A DNA stretch of 33,387 nucleotides, from positions 1 to 33,387 of the forward strand of contig ONWV01000009.1 of NCBI GenBank assembly GCA_900321635.1, in the 5' to 3' direction. Shown here in pieces: positions 21,363-29,699 of the stretch. Under the pieces are notes generated by a model. It saw only the letters and a list, made by a program, of their open reading frames with translations. It was not told the DNA's origin and ran no database searches. The position numbers and the translations under genes were made by a program. How positions within the stretch are numbered: position 1 is the stretch's first letter; every line of letters begins with the position of its first letter. This DNA is from an uncultured Spirochaetaceae bacterium. GTDB taxonomy: Bacteria > Spirochaetota > Spirochaetia > Sphaerochaetales > Sphaerochaetaceae.

Positions 21363-23354
21363 TTATTTCTCCCAGTTGGGGAAGCAGTATTCGCCGCGGT
21401 AGTTGGAGCCGTTGTACTCGGGATACTTGAAGGGGCGATAGTGGCCTTTGGGGTCGGCTTTGGCCTCGCCGTCCTGGGTGTAGATGTACATGGTGTGGCG
21501 GTCCCAGACGACAATCTCGTCACGCTCATCGCCGGTGAGGTTGATAAGCTCGGTGCACATCTCGGGGTGGCCGTCGTCGGGAAGGGTCATGACGCGGTGG
21601 CCTTCTCCGTCGAAGGCTCCTTCGTGGGCGCTCATCCAGATGAGTTCCTCGCCGTTGCCATCCCAGTTGAGCGGGCAGATGACGTTGCCGTTGGAAAGCA
21701 TCTCGCGGTGCCAGATTTCCTTGCCGTTGCAGTCATGCAGGTAGACAATGCCGTTGTTGCCCCAGTATGTGGTGGTGGCAATCTCAAAGCCTTTTCTGTC
21801 GGGACAGTAGTTTGCGCTGCTGATTCTCTGGCCGTGGCCGTTGATGTCACGGACGATGATTTTTCCGTCCTTGGAGACAATCATAAAGCCTTCCCAGCCC
21901 GAGACTATGGCAAGGCGCTCGTCCTGATCGGGGGCAAAGCGGCCGACTATGATCTCATCGGTGTGGTCGGTGTCTATTGGCAGTGACCACATGAGCTTTC
22001 CTGTGCTGTCCACCATGTTGTAGCAGGAGAAAATCTCGTCTTTTCCATCACCGTTGAAGTCGTATGAGAACGGGAAATGGCCTGTGTTGTACTTGGAGAA
22101 CTGCCACTCATAGTTCAGGTCTTTGTCATAGATCCAATAGCGCGAATAGCGGTCTTTGATAAGAATTTCGCTATGTCTGTCAGCTCCTGAGACATTGACT
22201 ATGCGGATTGCATCCACATTAAGACGCTTGAAGGCGTACTTGCCGAACTCAAGGCCTGTCACAGTTTCGGGTGCAGCTTCATTTAAAGGTGTGGGAATGC
22301 TCTTTTTGATTTTGCCGGTTCTTCCGTCAAGAATCATCAGCTTGAAATCCCAGGATGTGATGACCTCATCTATTCCGTCGTTGTCTATGTCGTAGATCTG
22401 AAACGGAAGATCCGTGGTGAGCTTTTCTGTCTCATCGCTGTCGCAGGGCTCTCCGATCTGCCAGAGAATTTTACCTGTATCAACGCTTACTGCGGTCATG
22501 CAGGAGATTACAGGATAGCGGTCCTTGTAGACCTTTCTCTGGTTCTGGCACATTACAAAGAACCATTCGTCGGTTCCTGTGAGGTGGCCGAATCTGATCT
22601 GTCTTGCAGCTCCGAAATCCTTAAGGTCAATCTTCTTGTAGAGCTTTGGGGCAAAGTGCTTTGAAGACTCTTCTTTCTCAGCTTTCTCCCACTGTGTTCT
22701 CTCGTTTCCGTAGGCCTTGTACTGCTCGTCAGTCATCTCAACACGGATATCTTTGTATCTGGTAGGACGGCAGGAACTCAGGGCGATGCAGCCACTTGTG
22801 TAGCGGTCATCCTTGGCTTCGATTACAAGCTTTCCGTTGAGATAGCATCTGATGGTGCTGCCGCTTACTTCAACTTTGAGGTTCTGATAGCAATCGGGGT
22901 CCCAGCTGGACGTTGCCTTTGCAAGGACAGTGCGGTCCAGCTTTTCCACTCTGTGAAGCTCTACTCCGCCCGGGACAAGGAAGAAGCCGTAGTGCATCAT
23001 GCTTGTCTGATAGCGGAACAAAATGCCGTTGAAATGATCGGCAATCATCGCTCTGACAGATGTACTTACCGAATAGTCTCTCCAAAGGATGTCACCGGCT
23101 CTAAGGGTCGGAATGGCCTTACGGGCTGCAGGCTCGGTGAGGCGCATCTGCTCAATGCAGCGGCTGCCGTCCATGTCGGCATTTGAAATCAGCCATGTGG
23201 GTCCGCGGAAAGACCAGTCGGAAATCGGGTCGAACCACTGACCGCTGTAGCCCGGGTTGGGATAGTAATGGTACTCACCCATTGCGCTGTGCTCGGCGTC
23301 AAAGGGAAACGGTCCCAGAGGGAAAGAACTGAAATCATCACTGAGGATTGTCAT
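21363..23354 (-). CDS. Concanavalin-like plus beta-propeller protein, possible rhamnogalacturonan lyase
   Basis: A 663-residue protein without signal peptide, so probably cytoplasmic. Residues 1 to about 215 look like a concanavalin-type beta-sandwich (ILFRYQTSMMHYGFFLV, YQNLKVEVSGSTIRCYLNGKLV). Residues about 250-663 form a beta-propeller with repeated FG-GAP/calcium loops: DIDNDGIDEV, DFNGDGKDEIF and NWDGNGEELIW. The propeller resembles rhamnogalacturonan lyase family PL11, but its normal N-terminal part and secretion signal are missing. It ends the pectin oligosaccharide operon, five bases after the oxidoreductase, so a role on unsaturated uronate oligomers is plausible. The catalytic residues are not identified. 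Confidence 0.65.
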   Translation of the reverse strand: MTILSDDFSSFPLGPFPFDAEHSAMGEYHYYPNPGYSGQWFDPISDWSFRGPTWLISNADMDGSRCIEQMRLTEPAARKAIPTLRAGDILWRDYSVSTSVRAMIADHFNGILFRYQTSMMHYGFFLVPGGVELHRVEKLDRTVLAKATSSWDPDCYQNLKVEVSGSTIRCYLNGKLVIEAKDDRYTSGCIALSSCRPTRYKDIRVEMTDEQYKAYGNERTQWEKAEKEESSKHFAPKLYKKIDLKDFGAARQIRFGHLTGTDEWFFVMCQNQRKVYKDRYPVISCMTAVSVDTGKILWQIGEPCDSDETEKLTTDLPFQIYDIDNDGIDEVITSWDFKLMILDGRTGKIKKSIPTPLNEAAPETVTGLEFGKYAFKRLNVDAIRIVNVSGADRHSEILIKDRYSRYWIYDKDLNYEWQFSKYNTGHFPFSYDFNGDGKDEIFSCYNMVDSTGKLMWSLPIDTDHTDEIIVGRFAPDQDERLAIVSGWEGFMIVSKDGKIIVRDINGHGQRISSANYCPDRKGFEIATTTYWGNNGIVYLHDCNGKEIWHREMLSNGNVICPLNWDGNGEELIWMSAHEGAFDGEGHRVMTLPDDGHPEMCTELINLTGDERDEIVVWDRHTMYIYTQDGEAKADPKGHYRPFKYPEYNGSNYRGEYCFPNWEK

Positions 23355-23358
23355 CTGC

Positions 23359-24645
23359 TTACCAGTGAATTAAGGTGTCAACCTGTACAGGAAGTCCCGA
23401 GGCAATTGCCTTGTTGCCGGCAATACCTGTGAGAATGGACTTGACTCCATCACGGAAGTCAGCTGCTCTGTGGAACTCGTCATAAGGAGGATTGTCCAGG
23501 AAGATGTCGTCCAGAAGAACAGGATCTCCGCCGCCGTGGCCGCCCTCACCTGTTTTGACAGGAACATCGTACGGATCGCCGAACATCGGATATATGCGGA
23601 TGTTGCTGTACTTCAGAGCACCTTCGTCCTTCTTGTCTCCGCCGGCATTGATGTATGGTCTTTCGACTGAGTGATACTCAAGACGGCCCTTTGTGCCGTT
23701 GATCATGACGTTGAAGCCTTCCCAAGGCATGTAGGAAACAAGGGAGTAAGACATCTGGACTCCGTTCTTGTAGCGGACAACGAGGTTCATTGTGTCTTCA
23801 ATGCTGATGTCGTCTGAGAAGACGCTGCGGTCACGGATGTAGCCGCTGTCTGCCTCGGCATCAAGATACAGGGCCTTGAGGGTCGGATTGCTCTCAAGAT
23901 CAATTGCAAACGGGTCGTTCTTGGCCTCTTCGCTTCCGTGGCAGCGGTAGTAGAACTTCTCCACTCCGCGCTTTTCGGCAGCTGCTCTTCCGTAGAACTG
24001 AAGAGAACCGAAACCGAATACAGTCTCAGGCTCTGAGGCGATCCAGAAGTTAACAAGGTCAAAGTGATGGGTTGCCTTGTGGACCAGAAGTCCGCCGCTG
24101 TTGTACTTGTTGCGGTGCCAGCGTCTGTAGTAATCGGCACCGTGCTCGGTATTCAGGAGCCACTCGAAGTGAACGGATGTCGGAGTTCCGATTGCTCCGT
24201 CACGGATGAGTTTGCGTACCATTGTGTGGTAAGGAGCATAACGGTAGTTGAATGTGACTCTGATGTGGCGTCCGGTCTTCTTCTGAGTGTCGATGATTCT
24301 CTGGGCCTTGCGCTCGTCAATTGTCAGAGGCTTCTCGGTAATTACATCGCATCCGGCTTCCATTGCGCGGCAGATGTAATCATCATGTGTGCGGTCAACG
24401 GATGTGACGATGATGATGTCCGGCTTTGTCTCGGAAATCATCTTCTCGAACTCATGAGGCAGATATGTGGGGACCTTTTTGGCGCCCAGTTCCTCAAGAC
24501 GGGAATTGGCATAATTCATTCTTGTCTGGCTCTGGTCACAGAAACCGACCATGCAGGCAATGTCCGAATACTTTGAAGCTACGGCCTCATAATACATTCT
24601 GGCTCTTCCGCCAGTACCAACTTGTGCATATCTCTTAAGCGGCAT
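23359..24645 (-). CDS. Gfo/Idh/MocA-family oxidoreductase
   Basis: A 428-residue NAD(P)-dependent sugar oxidoreductase. The N-terminal Rossmann fold has QVGTGGRARMY and the EKPLTIDERKAQ motif, where lysine is catalytic. The C-terminal half is the family's substrate-binding beta-sheet domain. The start is ATG 24645, with GGAGGGTGGT just before it; the frame also opens at 24666. Its placement between the UxaA-like dehydratase and the beta-propeller protein suggests a substrate derived from uronate, possibly standing in for a missing tagaturonate reductase (UxaB) step, though this is inferred. Confidence 0.88.
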   Translation of the reverse strand: MPLKRYAQVGTGGRARMYYEAVASKYSDIACMVGFCDQSQTRMNYANSRLEELGAKKVPTYLPHEFEKMISETKPDIIIVTSVDRTHDDYICRAMEAGCDVITEKPLTIDERKAQRIIDTQKKTGRHIRVTFNYRYAPYHTMVRKLIRDGAIGTPTSVHFEWLLNTEHGADYYRRWHRNKYNSGGLLVHKATHHFDLVNFWIASEPETVFGFGSLQFYGRAAAEKRGVEKFYYRCHGSEEAKNDPFAIDLESNPTLKALYLDAEADSGYIRDRSVFSDDISIEDTMNLVVRYKNGVQMSYSLVSYMPWEGFNVMINGTKGRLEYHSVERPYINAGGDKKDEGALKYSNIRIYPMFGDPYDVPVKTGEGGHGGGDPVLLDDIFLDNPPYDEFHRAADFRDGVKSILTGIAGNKAIASGLPVQVDTLIHW

Positions 24646-24721
24646 ACCACCCTCCATCAGATTCATGATACATCGTGGCGTTTCTATTTATAAGTACTCT
24701 TTCAAACTACTATTTGGACTA

Positions 24722-26230
24722 TTACGTTATCGGAGCAGGATTAAAGACAATTATGTCGTTGTAGAGACCATACTTTTCGGCATATGTCTTCTGTCCGCTG
24801 ACAACATCCAGAATGTGATTGTAAAGTTCAGTTCCAAGCTCGGCGATTGTTTTCTCTCCGGTGACGACAAAGCCGGCATCCAGATCGAACAGATCAGGCC
24901 ACTGCTTCTTCATCGAATGCTGGGTGCAGATCTTGTAGACAGGAATGGCTTGAAGTCCGTATGTGGTTCCGCGTCCTGTGCTGAAAAGCTGCATGACTAT
25001 GCCCGAGGCAAGCTGGCTGGGTCCGCACACAATGTCGGAAGCAGGAGTGGCTGCAAAAATCAGGCCGTTACAGGTCGGAGTCTCTCCGGGACCTATGACA
25101 TCTGCAATGGGAGAGTGGCCGCTCTTAGCAATCGAGCCCATGGCCTTCTCAACGATGTTGCTCAGTCCGCCCTTCTTGTTTCCAGGAGCCGGGTTGGCGC
25201 TTCTGTCGACATGCTGTCTGGCAAGATATTCGTCATACCAGGAAATCTCTTTCTTGAGCTTTTCCACAGTCTTTTCGCTGCTGCAACGCTCTGCAAGAAG
25301 ATGAACTCCGTCGCGGACCTCGGTGACCTCAGAAAACAGAACGGTTGCTCCGCCTGCCGCAAGAAGATCAAAGGCATAGCCTATGGTCGGGTTGGCGGAT
25401 ATTCCGCTGAAGGCATCAGAGCCGCCGCACTGGGCACCGATTCTGAGCTTTGAAAGCGGAAGCTCCACTCTCTTTCTCTTGTTCAGAATCTCAAGCTTGC
25501 GCTTTGCCGCTTCGCAGATGCTGCTGATCATCGCATCATAGCCGTTGCACTCCTGAAGGATAATCACGTTGTCCGGATTGTTCTCCTCAGGACTGAGTAT
25601 CATATCCATGGTGAGCTTTTCACAGCCCAGTCCCACGGCAAGAATCTGACCTCCGAAGTTCGGATGGTGTGAAACGTTTCTGACGCTTCTGATTGGAATA
25701 TCGGCATCGTCTGCCTTGATTGCGACTCCGCATCCATACGGATGAACAATGGGAACCACATCATCCACATTGGGATAGTTGGGAAGAATTTCACGTCTGA
25801 TCTTGTCTGCGGCGTTGCGGACAACACCTGCGACACACTGGACAGATGTGATGATTCCCAGCATGTTTCTGCTTCCGGCAGGAAGATCAGGTCCGTTGTC
25901 ATAGCCCATCCAGGTTTTTCTCTCAGGAAGGTCTGTCAGGACTTTTCCCTTGGAGCCGGCCACAAGGTCCTTCACTTCAGGTGAGCTTGGAAGAGCCAGA
26001 TTGAACTCGTTGACCCATCCGCCTGCTTTGATATCCTCAAGCGCATAACCCAGAATCACACCGTATCGGATGACCGGGTCTCCCTTCTTGAGGTCGACAA
26101 GTGCTACCTTGTGTCCCTGCGGAATGTCGCACAGAACATGAAGTGATGTTCCGTCTATGGCATCTCCCTTGGAAGTAGGAGCAACGACTACGGCCACATT
26201 ATCCTGATCAGCTATTTTGACAACTCTCAT
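24722..26230 (-). CDS. UxaA/GarD-family dehydratase
   Basis: A 502-residue dehydratase of the altronate/galactarate family, which removes water from a hexonate to give 2-keto-3-deoxy-gluconate or the glucarate equivalent. Residues 1 to about 90 are a SAF domain, and the rest is the UxaA domain with MGYDNGPDLPAGSRN (variant of the GTRN motif), HPYGCGV and the GGSDAFSG block. The length fits UxaA (about 495). Galacturonate is the likely parent sugar given its pectin neighbours. A strong AAGGAGG is nine bases before the ATG, and the aldolase gene lies 21 bases upstream. Confidence 0.85.
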   Translation of the reverse strand: MRVVKIADQDNVAVVVAPTSKGDAIDGTSLHVLCDIPQGHKVALVDLKKGDPVIRYGVILGYALEDIKAGGWVNEFNLALPSSPEVKDLVAGSKGKVLTDLPERKTWMGYDNGPDLPAGSRNMLGIITSVQCVAGVVRNAADKIRREILPNYPNVDDVVPIVHPYGCGVAIKADDADIPIRSVRNVSHHPNFGGQILAVGLGCEKLTMDMILSPEENNPDNVIILQECNGYDAMISSICEAAKRKLEILNKRKRVELPLSKLRIGAQCGGSDAFSGISANPTIGYAFDLLAAGGATVLFSEVTEVRDGVHLLAERCSSEKTVEKLKKEISWYDEYLARQHVDRSANPAPGNKKGGLSNIVEKAMGSIAKSGHSPIADVIGPGETPTCNGLIFAATPASDIVCGPSQLASGIVMQLFSTGRGTTYGLQAIPVYKICTQHSMKKQWPDLFDLDAGFVVTGEKTIAELGTELYNHILDVVSGQKTYAEKYGLYNDIIVFNPAPIT

Positions 26231-26251
26231 TTGTGCCTCCTTGGACAGGGT

Positions 26252-27160
26252 TCAGAGAAGACCTGCCGCCTGAAGCTGCTTCTTAAGGCCCTCAAGCTGC
26301 TGCGGTGTTGAATTCTTGGACGGAAGATAAGGAGCTCCCAGCTCAAGGCCCATGAGGTTGGCATAGTCCTTTGTTGCAACAGGGAAGCTTGACTTGTCCA
26401 TCTGAAGTCTGATCGGGTTCAGCTTGTACTGCTGCTCCAGAGACTCCTTCAGGTTTCCGGCCTTGAAGGCATCGTAGATCGAGCACACGAGCTTAGGCAC
26501 GAAGTTTGCCATACAGCAGACGGCACCTACGGCTCCCACGCACAGTCCTGCATAGATGAGTGTGTCCTTTCCGCACATGACCTTGAAATCCACATCGGCG
26601 TTGCGTCTGATGAACTCCTCGGTCTGAGTGATGTCTCCGCTTGAATCCTTCATTCCAACAACATTCTCTGTCTCATGGGCAAGGCGCTCGACCACTGTCT
26701 GCGGGATGCCGTAGCCTGTGCGGCCGGGATTGTTGTAAAGAAGCATCGGAACACCCGGGACATTCTTTGCGATTGTCTCAAAGTGGGTGTAAAGCTCATC
26801 CTCTGAAGGCTTGAGGAACATGGGCTGCAAAACAGAAACAGCTTTGGCACCGTGCTCGATTCCCATCTGTGCAAGTCTGACGCACTTTGATGTTCTGATT
26901 GCGCCGATTCCCATGAAAATTGGTACACGACCTGCTGTCTGGTCTATCATTACATCAAGAATGTCCATCATCTCGGACTCTTCCTGCATGTAGAATTCAC
27001 CGTTGGATCCGAATGCCAGAATGGCGCTGACTCCACCGTTTATGACAAAGTCCACATGCTTTCTGAGCTTGGTCTCGTTGAAAGACTCGTCGTCATTCAA
27101 CGGAACAGCGATAGGCGGGATGATTCCCTTGATAAAAGCGGTGTCAATTTTTGTTCCCAT
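26252..27160 (-). CDS. DapA-family aldolase or dehydratase
   Basis: A 302-residue class I lyase of the dihydrodipicolinate synthase superfamily. The Schiff-base lysine is K171 in GMKDSSGD, with the tyrosine of LYNNPGRTGY (Y142) and the GSNGEF substrate loop at 51-56. In this context, next to a UxaA/GarD dehydratase, it probably cleaves 2-keto-3-deoxy-gluconate to pyruvate and glyceraldehyde (or dehydrates 5-keto-4-deoxyglucarate). True lysine biosynthesis is less likely because there are no other lys genes. GAGGTTGAAAC precedes the ATG, ten bases after the glycosidase stop. Confidence 0.85.
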   Translation of the reverse strand: MGTKIDTAFIKGIIPPIAVPLNDDESFNETKLRKHVDFVINGGVSAILAFGSNGEFYMQEESEMMDILDVMIDQTAGRVPIFMGIGAIRTSKCVRLAQMGIEHGAKAVSVLQPMFLKPSEDELYTHFETIAKNVPGVPMLLYNNPGRTGYGIPQTVVERLAHETENVVGMKDSSGDITQTEEFIRRNADVDFKVMCGKDTLIYAGLCVGAVGAVCCMANFVPKLVCSIYDAFKAGNLKESLEQQYKLNPIRLQMDKSSFPVATKDYANLMGLELGAPYLPSKNSTPQQLEGLKKQLQAAGLL

Positions 27161-27169
27161 GTTTCAACC

Positions 27170-29611
27170 TCAGTACTCTTCGTATTTGATCATCGGGTCG
27201 GTGTCGACACTGATATTGTCGAATTTCACATCCGAGTTGATGACCCTGATTCCCCTGAAATCCGATTCAGGGATTCCCGCACACATCTCTGCCTCAAGAC
27301 CGCTTTCAAGCTCCTTCTTGACCTTGAAAGTGCAGTCTTTGACAACGATGTTCTGAAGCGGCATCTCCGGAAGACCTGCAAGGAATGCTGCGGCACACCT
27401 GCAGTTTTCTGCCTTGACTCTTTCAATCAGAACCTTCCTGATAAGGGGAGTATCCTCTCCCACAGGCTGCTTCTCAAGTGAATAGAGCGCAGGGTCATTG
27501 CTTCCGCACCGATAGAACATGTTGATGGAAATCGGGCATATGACATTATCCATGAAAATGTCTGAGGCTACAATATCCTCCATGTGTCCGCCTCTGCCTC
27601 TGCGGGTCTTGATTCTGATACCTCTGTCAGTCCCCAAAAAGCGGCAGTTTCTGACATATGCGCCCTTGACTCCGCTTGCGGTCTCGCTTCCGATGACAAA
27701 TCCGCCGTGGGCGTTTCTCACCGTGCAGTCCTGGACAAGGATGTTCTCGGACCTCTGGAAGCCCATCATCTCCTTTCCGCTTCCGCACTTGACTGCAATT
27801 CCGTCATCACCTACGTTCACATCGCAACCGCGGACATCAACGTTAACACAGGACTCGATATCGATTCCGTCCGTGTTCGGAGAATCGTACGGATTGTTGA
27901 TTGTGATGTTCTGAAGAACAAGGTTTGTCACGCACACAGGATGGCAGGTCCAAAACGGGCTCCTAGTGAGGGTGATACCGTCAATTCTCACGTTACAGGA
28001 ATCAAGAATCTGTAAAAGTGGCGGTCTGAGGAACTGACAGGGTCTTCCGCCGCCGCCCTCGGGCTCGTTCATGTAATTCGGATTGAGCTTGGCAAGCCTC
28101 TTCTCGCAGTCAAGAACAGTCTCTGCAGGTCTTCCGCCGTTCTTCCATGACATGATGTGTGTCCACCACTTCTCTCCGTGACCGTCAAGAACTCCCCTTC
28201 CCTCAACAACAACATCTGTTGCGTCCTTTATCAGAAAGCACGGGTGCATTGCCCAGCAGTTGACACCTTCCCACCTGGTCTTGATCGGCGGATAGGCATC
28301 AAAGTCGTCTGTGTAATCAAAAACGGCACCTTCTTCGAAGATGATGTGTGAGTGAGACGGAACGGCAATAGGTCCGACCTTGTAGCTTCCCTTGGGAATC
28401 ACAACAGCAGCCTTGCCTGCATTCTCACAAAGGACCTTGTTGATGTCGTCATCTTTTTTCAAGGTATAGCGGGCGGTATTCAGCTGTGCCGGGAACTCAA
28501 GCTCCAAGGCAGCTGAGATAAAGGGAGAAACTCCGTGAAGGTTGTCCGTGACCCTGGGCTCGCCTTTTGTGTAGTATTCAAAGTCAGCAGGTCTGTAGAC
28601 TGTCCCTTCCGGAGCAACGCCAAGACCTGCGCTCTTACAGGTGTCGTGAAGATAAAGCTCCCCCGCATCACCGTATGTGACAGAATTGGCGACCATGCCG
28701 TCAAAGGCCTTCTTAGCTGCATCTCTGTAGGAAGAATCAAAGAATCCCATTCTGTTCATCTTTGCAAAGAAGTAGATGAACATGGATGTGGCTGATGTCT
28801 CAAGGTAGTTTGCACCCTGCTCTGCTTTGTCCATGACCTGCCACCACATTCCGCTCTTTTTGTCCTGATACTTGATAAGAGCAGGAGCTACCTTGTTTGC
28901 AAGAACAAGGAGCTTTTTCCTGTAGCTCTCGTACTCAGGCGTTGCCGGAATATCCTCAAGAAGGTCGGCAAGGGCCATGCAGTACCAGCCCATTGCACGT
29001 GACCAGACTTCCTGGGACTGACCTGTGGTAGAATCGCACCACGGCATCTTGCGTGAGGAATCCCATGCATGTCTTAACAGCGATGTCTTAGGGTCATAGG
29101 TCTTGTCATAGATCAGCTCGAACTGAGGAATGATGTCGTCAAGACAATCCTTCAGAGAGCCGAACATCTTGCTGTATAGAGCATAAACAGGACCCTGCAT
29201 GAAAAGGCCGTCCAACCACATCTGGTTCGGATAGTGCTTCTTATGCCAGAAACCTCCCTCGGGAGTCCTGGGCTGGCTCTTGAGCATCTCCATGAAGCTG
29301 TCCAGAGCCTTCTTATATTTCTTTTCGCCCGTAAGAGCGTACATTTTCAGAGTTACATATCCTATGCGGATATTATCCATGCTGTAGTCCTCAATGCTGA
29401 AGTTCTCTACACTTCCGTCCTCGTGGATATAGCTGTCCAGCATGCCTTTGACGTAGTTCAAAATTTCCCCGTTTCCCAGTACAGATGAGGCTTTGTAAAG
29501 AGCCTCGAGCAGAATCGCGGACTTATAGCTCTGAGGTGCGTTCTGCGGGTTGTACTTCTTCATAGCTGACAGGCTCATGCGCTCTGTCATTGTTCTTCTT
29601 GCGTCAATCAT
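27170..29611 (-). CDS. GH105-GH28 fusion pectin-oligosaccharide hydrolase
   Basis: An 813-residue two-domain glycosidase without signal peptide, so cytoplasmic. Residues 1 to about 373 are a GH105 unsaturated rhamnogalacturonyl/glucuronyl hydrolase: catalytic Asp134 in MWLDGLF, H181 in LLRHAWD and EVWSRAMGWY. Residues about 380-813 are a GH28 polygalacturonase with all family motifs: NTD (579-581), DD (602-603), AHGG (634-637) and RIK (666-668). One chain could remove the unsaturated end and then cleave the remaining galacturonosyl linkages. It lies downstream of the importer's binding-protein gene across a strong terminator. GGAAAC is its only ribosome-site candidate. Confidence 0.9.
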   Translation of the reverse strand: MIDARRTMTERMSLSAMKKYNPQNAPQSYKSAILLEALYKASSVLGNGEILNYVKGMLDSYIHEDGSVENFSIEDYSMDNIRIGYVTLKMYALTGEKKYKKALDSFMEMLKSQPRTPEGGFWHKKHYPNQMWLDGLFMQGPVYALYSKMFGSLKDCLDDIIPQFELIYDKTYDPKTSLLRHAWDSSRKMPWCDSTTGQSQEVWSRAMGWYCMALADLLEDIPATPEYESYRKKLLVLANKVAPALIKYQDKKSGMWWQVMDKAEQGANYLETSATSMFIYFFAKMNRMGFFDSSYRDAAKKAFDGMVANSVTYGDAGELYLHDTCKSAGLGVAPEGTVYRPADFEYYTKGEPRVTDNLHGVSPFISAALELEFPAQLNTARYTLKKDDDINKVLCENAGKAAVVIPKGSYKVGPIAVPSHSHIIFEEGAVFDYTDDFDAYPPIKTRWEGVNCWAMHPCFLIKDATDVVVEGRGVLDGHGEKWWTHIMSWKNGGRPAETVLDCEKRLAKLNPNYMNEPEGGGGRPCQFLRPPLLQILDSCNVRIDGITLTRSPFWTCHPVCVTNLVLQNITINNPYDSPNTDGIDIESCVNVDVRGCDVNVGDDGIAVKCGSGKEMMGFQRSENILVQDCTVRNAHGGFVIGSETASGVKGAYVRNCRFLGTDRGIRIKTRRGRGGHMEDIVASDIFMDNVICPISINMFYRCGSNDPALYSLEKQPVGEDTPLIRKVLIERVKAENCRCAAAFLAGLPEMPLQNIVVKDCTFKVKKELESGLEAEMCAGIPESDFRGIRVINSDVKFDNISVDTDPMIKYEEY

Positions 29612-29634
29612 GATGTTTCCAAAAATAGTTATTC

Positions 29635-29671
29635 AAAAAAAGGGGCTGCAGCATGCACCCGCAGCCCCTTT
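29635..29671 (-). terminator. Rho-independent terminator after the solute-binding protein gene
   Basis: Perfect 11-base stem AAAGGGGCTGC (29639-29649) with GCAGCCCCTTT (29661-29671) and an 11-base loop, followed on the minus strand by seven T residues. It separates the transporter genes from the catabolic genes. Confidence 0.9.
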
Positions 29672-29699
29672 GTCAAATCAGACGTTCGGTAATCCTAGA

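Noticed and set aside
21339-21986. A 215-codon plus-strand open frame
   Set aside because: It is antisense to the propeller gene, has a low-complexity Val/Ala/Gly composition and no ribosome site.
26252-27160. Lysine-pathway DapA
   Set aside because: No lysine genes nearby and the gene is within a uronate operon, so a keto-deoxy sugar acid lyase is preferred.
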